From positions 1-5,953 of the forward strand of contig SBAT01000203.1 in the NCBI GenBank assembly GCA_005240105.1: DNA of 5,953 nt. The letters run 5' to 3'. Below are positions 4,652 to 5,953 of the stretch, one piece after another. This DNA is from Chloroflexota bacterium. Lineage in GTDB: Bacteria; Cyanobacteriota; Vampirovibrionia; Obscuribacterales; Obscuribacteraceae. Every line of letters starts with the position of its first letter. Position 1 is the first letter of the stretch. The position numbers and the translations under genes are program-made. The notes beneath the pieces were generated by a model that saw nothing but the letters and a program-made list of their open reading frames with translations, made no database searches and was not told the origin of the DNA.

Positions 4652-5953
4652 TCAAATCCTGCCGAAATATCTGTTGTCTGTGGCAACTAAATAGAGCCAG
4701 GCAGCGAAATCCCGGCGTGATACAGGGCCACCATCAGACCGCAAAGTTGCCTTCTTTATCGCCCTATGCCGGCCAATTGTTGCTAATTCTTCCCAACTCA
4801 GCAGATCTTCGCCAGCAAAAGTTCCGTCTTTTATTGTCACCATCATTTTATTGTCAATGAGATTTGTCAAACGTAATACCTTGGCTAGCGCGGCAGCAAC
4901 TTCTGAACGCGTGACTGGTATATCGGGCTCAAAGAGTAGACTCTCCGGCTTAGTTTCAATGGCGCCAATTACGGCCAACAGTTGTATTGCTGCAAAATCA
5001 GGATCAGTTGTGGCAATATCGGAAAACCAGTAAATGGGACTACCTTGCTCGACAAGCGATTTTTGTATACAACGCAGATGCTTGAGTTGAGAGACTGCCT
5101 TTTCGTTTCTTATTTTATTTTTGGCACAATACGAAGCAAGAATGCCGGCCGTTTCACCAATGCCCCACTCAACAGGGTGAAGCCTATAGGCACCATTACT
5201 TACGTGCGTAGTGCCGATATTTTTCGCAGCGGGAATTACATTCGATGCGCGCTTAGTTAACAAGGCGCCCAGTGGTATCTGGAAAGGCTTCGCATTTTGT
5301 CCGGCACCAGGGACCTCTTGATGCCCATGAATGTCTATCGGGTAAAGGCCAATGCCCACGGCTTCGTTAAACACTTTTGCGCGCGCTGTCTTATTGGTGG
5401 CACTGGCAATATCTTGCTCCAAGATAGTTGTGCGGGCAACAATGCGGCGAGCTTCGCGGATATAGGGATACTTGCTAAGACCGTCTTCTGTTGCCAGGAC
5501 ATCCTTACGCAAAAGCAATTCCGGATAACCCTTGCCACCATCGTCTCTGGGGGCTTCGGTCTGCAGCCAGTAGAGAAATCCTAAGCTCAAATTCTTTGCC
5601 TCAGCTAATCTTTCAGACATTGTTTTAGCCGGCTTGTCAATGATATTCAAACCTCTTAAATCATTACTCGACCAATTGATCATCGCGAGATCTTTGCTGT
5701 AGGCACCATTGGCAAACATTGATTGATCAATCAAGCGCCTGTATGCCCAGAAGGGGAATTTTTCACCAACCTTGGGTCCTTTGGTAAAGTCTCTTCCACA
5801 AAACATCTGGTAGCCATCAAAAGAAAATTTTCCTTGATCACGAAACTGCTCGTAACCAGATGGTTTGTCAATTACATGATTTTCCCCCGGACAGAATTCC
5901 ACGACAAACGGATAGACGAAATCCTGTACATTGTCCGGATTGTCCTTTTCCGG
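4652..5953 (-). CDS. FAD-dependent oxidoreductase (FAD_oxidored family) with C-terminal SLH-like region, 5' end outside window
   Basis: The frame is open from the right edge to TGA at 4654-4652 (433 visible residues); the GTG at 5902 is internal, with 17 open codons before it. Counting from that GTG, residues 1-265 look like the C-terminal half of the FAD_oxidored family: INWSSND (75-81), YIREARRIVARTTILEQDI (147-165), IDIHGH (189-194) and a conserved block from KPFQIPLGALL (205-215) through NIGTTHVSNGAYRLHP (228-243) to GIGETAGILASY (247-258). In relatives this block borders the flavin and substrate pocket. The Rossmann FAD-binding segment (GxGxxG) and any signal peptide would lie outside the window. 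Residues from about 291 on are SLH-like (separate entry), implying export and attachment to the cell envelope. The substrate is unknown for this family. The gene lies upstream of the toxin-antitoxin pair on the same strand, with an 85-base gap holding that pair's own promoter. Family call is fairly firm; function is open. Confidence 0.85.
   Translation of the reverse strand, partial: PEKDNPDNVQDFVYPFVVEFCPGENHVIDKPSGYEQFRDQGKFSFDGYQMFCGRDFTKGPKVGEKFPFWAYRRLIDQSMFANGAYSKDLAMINWSSNDLRGLNIIDKPAKTMSERLAEAKNLSLGFLYWLQTEAPRDDGGKGYPELLLRKDVLATEDGLSKYPYIREARRIVARTTILEQDIASATNKTARAKVFNEAVGIGLYPIDIHGHQEVPGAGQNAKPFQIPLGALLTKRASNVIPAAKNIGTTHVSNGAYRLHPVEWGIGETAGILASYCAKNKIRNEKAVSQLKHLRCIQKSLVEQGSPIYWFSDIATTDPDFAAIQLLAVIGAIETKPESLLFEPDIPVTRSEVAAALAKVLRLTNLIDNKMMVTIKDGTFAGEDLLSWEELATIGRHRAIKKATLRSDGGPVSRRDFAAWLYLVATDNRYFGRI
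4682..5032 (-). other. SLH-like region (one clear and one degenerate S-layer homology repeat)
   Basis: This encodes residues about 291-407 of the flavoprotein, counted from the internal GTG at 5902. The first unit runs from YWFSDI (291-296) through an AIQLLAVIGAIE helix-turn (305-316) to FEPDIPVTRSEVAAALAKVL (324-343), which carries the characteristic F-x-PD-x-P-V-T-R-x-E signature of SLH domains. The second unit is weaker: GEDLLSWEELATIGRHRAI (364-382), then PVSRRDFAAWLYLVA (393-407). SLH domains usually occur in sets of three and bind secondary cell-wall polymers in Gram-positives or envelope components in cyanobacteria and deep-branching diderms. Having fewer than three here, one of them degenerate, makes wall anchoring plausible but not assured. 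Confidence 0.72.

Noticed and set aside
5297..5584. Plus-strand open frame inside the flavoprotein gene
   Set aside because: It is antisense to the conserved FAD_oxidored blocks and has no recognisable content of its own.
1..5953. tRNA, rRNA, CRISPR array, insertion sequence or riboswitch
   Set aside because: Almost the whole window is covered by protein-coding frames; I saw no regularly spaced repeats, terminal inverted repeats, transposase motifs or structured RNA signatures.

Overview
The window looks like a chromosomal stretch of a bacterium of moderate GC content. Nothing in it identifies the species. Two weak hints point to the cyanobacterial/melainabacterial side of the tree: the pyruvate kinase reads SNE where many bacterial enzymes read SGE (as I recall it from cyanobacterial enzymes), and an S-layer-homology (SLH) module sits on a probable exported protein. 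This placement is an inference with low confidence. Coding density is very high, there is no gap above 300 bases, and both edges cut through genes.

Layout. The left two thirds are plus strand: the C-terminal part of a SNF2-family helicase (open from the left edge to 2027), then 17 bases later a pyruvate kinase (2045-3910) with a TTG start and a good Shine-Dalgarno site. These two probably share a transcript. The right third is minus strand. Reading leftward from the right edge there is an N-terminally cut FAD_oxidored-type flavoprotein ending in SLH-like sequence (5953-4652). Next comes a short spacer with a near-consensus promoter, then a type II toxin-antitoxin pair of HigBA type (toxin 4566-4240, antitoxin 4271-3939). 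The antitoxin gene converges on pyk with only 28 bases between the stop codons.

Main point of interest. The pyruvate kinase carries about 125 extra N-terminal residues. They form four consecutive copies of a 24-residue motif matching the MshEN (type II secretion ATPase N-terminal) c-di-GMP-binding motif, that is, two MshEN-like units in tandem ahead of a complete catalytic enzyme. This suggests direct control of the last glycolytic step by a cyclic dinucleotide, or by a partner protein, and I know of no description of such a fusion. Its active site is intact, and the residues that decide potassium dependence are of the K+-independent type.

A second oddity is the toxin gene. Its protein body is intact to within a few residues of the expected N-terminus, but no ATG, GTG or TTG lies where the family begins. 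The codon there is ATA, and it sits where transcription from the promoter should start. The toxin is therefore either a leaderless gene with a rare start, a truncated protein from an internal GTG, or a toxin disabled by loss of its start codon beside a living antitoxin.
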